DNA from: Flavobacteriaceae bacterium
GTDB lineage: Bacteria > Bacteroidota > Bacteroidia > Flavobacteriales > Flavobacteriaceae
Reading direction: 5' to 3'
NCBI GenBank assembly: GCA_015489265.1
Contig: WFZY01000260.1
Coordinates: 1-7,473, forward strand
DNA: 7,473 nt
The translations under genes were made by a program, and so were the position numbers. Every line of letters starts with the position of its first letter. The first letter of the stretch is position 1. Shown piece by piece: positions 7,400 through 7,473 of the stretch. The notes beneath the pieces are model-generated. The model was not told the origin of the DNA. It did no database searches and saw nothing but the letters and a program-made list of their open reading frames with translations.

Positions 7400-7429
7400 C
7401 TAGCCCCATAGGGGCGACCCGAATATTCA
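7400..7429 (-). repeat. Isolated fifth hairpin unit in inverted orientation
   Basis: On the minus strand the core reads GTCGCCCCTATGGGGCT, matching the plus-strand array units in order. The stem GCCCC/GGGGC (7403-7415) is perfect around a 3-nt loop. Compared with array units 3 and 4 the closing A-T pair is replaced by G-C, a paired change that supports a real stem. It lies about 90 bp beyond the array and faces it. Confidence 0.7.
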
Positions 7430-7473
7430 TAAGTGAGAAAGGAATAAAAATTTAAACAGGGAACGATACTCTA

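Larger units (their letters stand above)
7005..7473. other. 469-bp noncoding, repeat-rich region upstream of the efflux operon
   Basis: No credible gene is present on either strand. The one longer open frame (plus strand, 7088-7327, 79 codons) runs through the hairpin array and simply translates repeat units in shifting frames. The region holds, from the operon outward: a candidate promoter, an 11-bp tandem repeat, four hairpin units, a 14-bp direct-repeat pair, and an inverted hairpin copy. The last 45 bp or so show nothing I can identify; short frames entering from the right edge are too short to call. Confidence 0.75.

Noticed and set aside
7429..7473. End of a further minus-strand gene entering from the right edge
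   Set aside because: The frames open at the edge give at most about 14 residues before a stop, with nothing recognisable.

Overview
The window looks like a piece of a Bacteroidota chromosome, probably Flavobacteriia-like. The DNA is AT-rich, Shine-Dalgarno sequences are lacking, a TAnnTTTG-type -7 element lies before the first gene, signal peptides end in LNAQ or a lipobox Cys, and the metal pump belongs to the long CzcA-TolC fusion type that I associate with this phylum. No rRNA or tRNA is present to place it further.

All three genes lie on the minus strand, so the operon reads from right to left. First comes a 1446-residue heavy-metal RND efflux pump whose C-terminus carries a complete TolC-like outer-membrane factor (7004 to 2664). 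Next, after 193 bp, is a lipoprotein periplasmic adaptor (2470 to 1301). Last, after 50 bp, is an NhaA Na+/H+ antiporter that starts with GTG at 1250 and runs off the left edge with about 20 residues missing. Pump, adaptor and outer-membrane channel together form a complete tripartite exporter from two genes. The pump residues matching the three Cu(I)-binding methionines of CusA are Gln, Asp and Glu, and TM4 carries the CzcA-type acidic triad, so a divalent metal (Zn, Co, Cd or Ni) is more likely than Cu(I) or Ag(I). NhaA would use the same proton gradient in the opposite sense; its functional link to the pump is inferred only from gene order.

The noncoding parts are rich in small repeats. 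Between pump and adaptor is an 87-bp structured inverted repeat. Upstream of the pump (7005-7473) are a perfect 11-bp tandem repeat next to a candidate promoter, a four-unit array of GC-rich hairpins with a period of about 52 bp, a 14-bp direct repeat flanking a TTCGACAAG-type element, and one inverted copy of the hairpin. No gene can be supported in 7005-7473. No new enzymatic or defence system is visible; the most interesting items are the pump-channel fusion with its internal signal peptide and the hairpin array.
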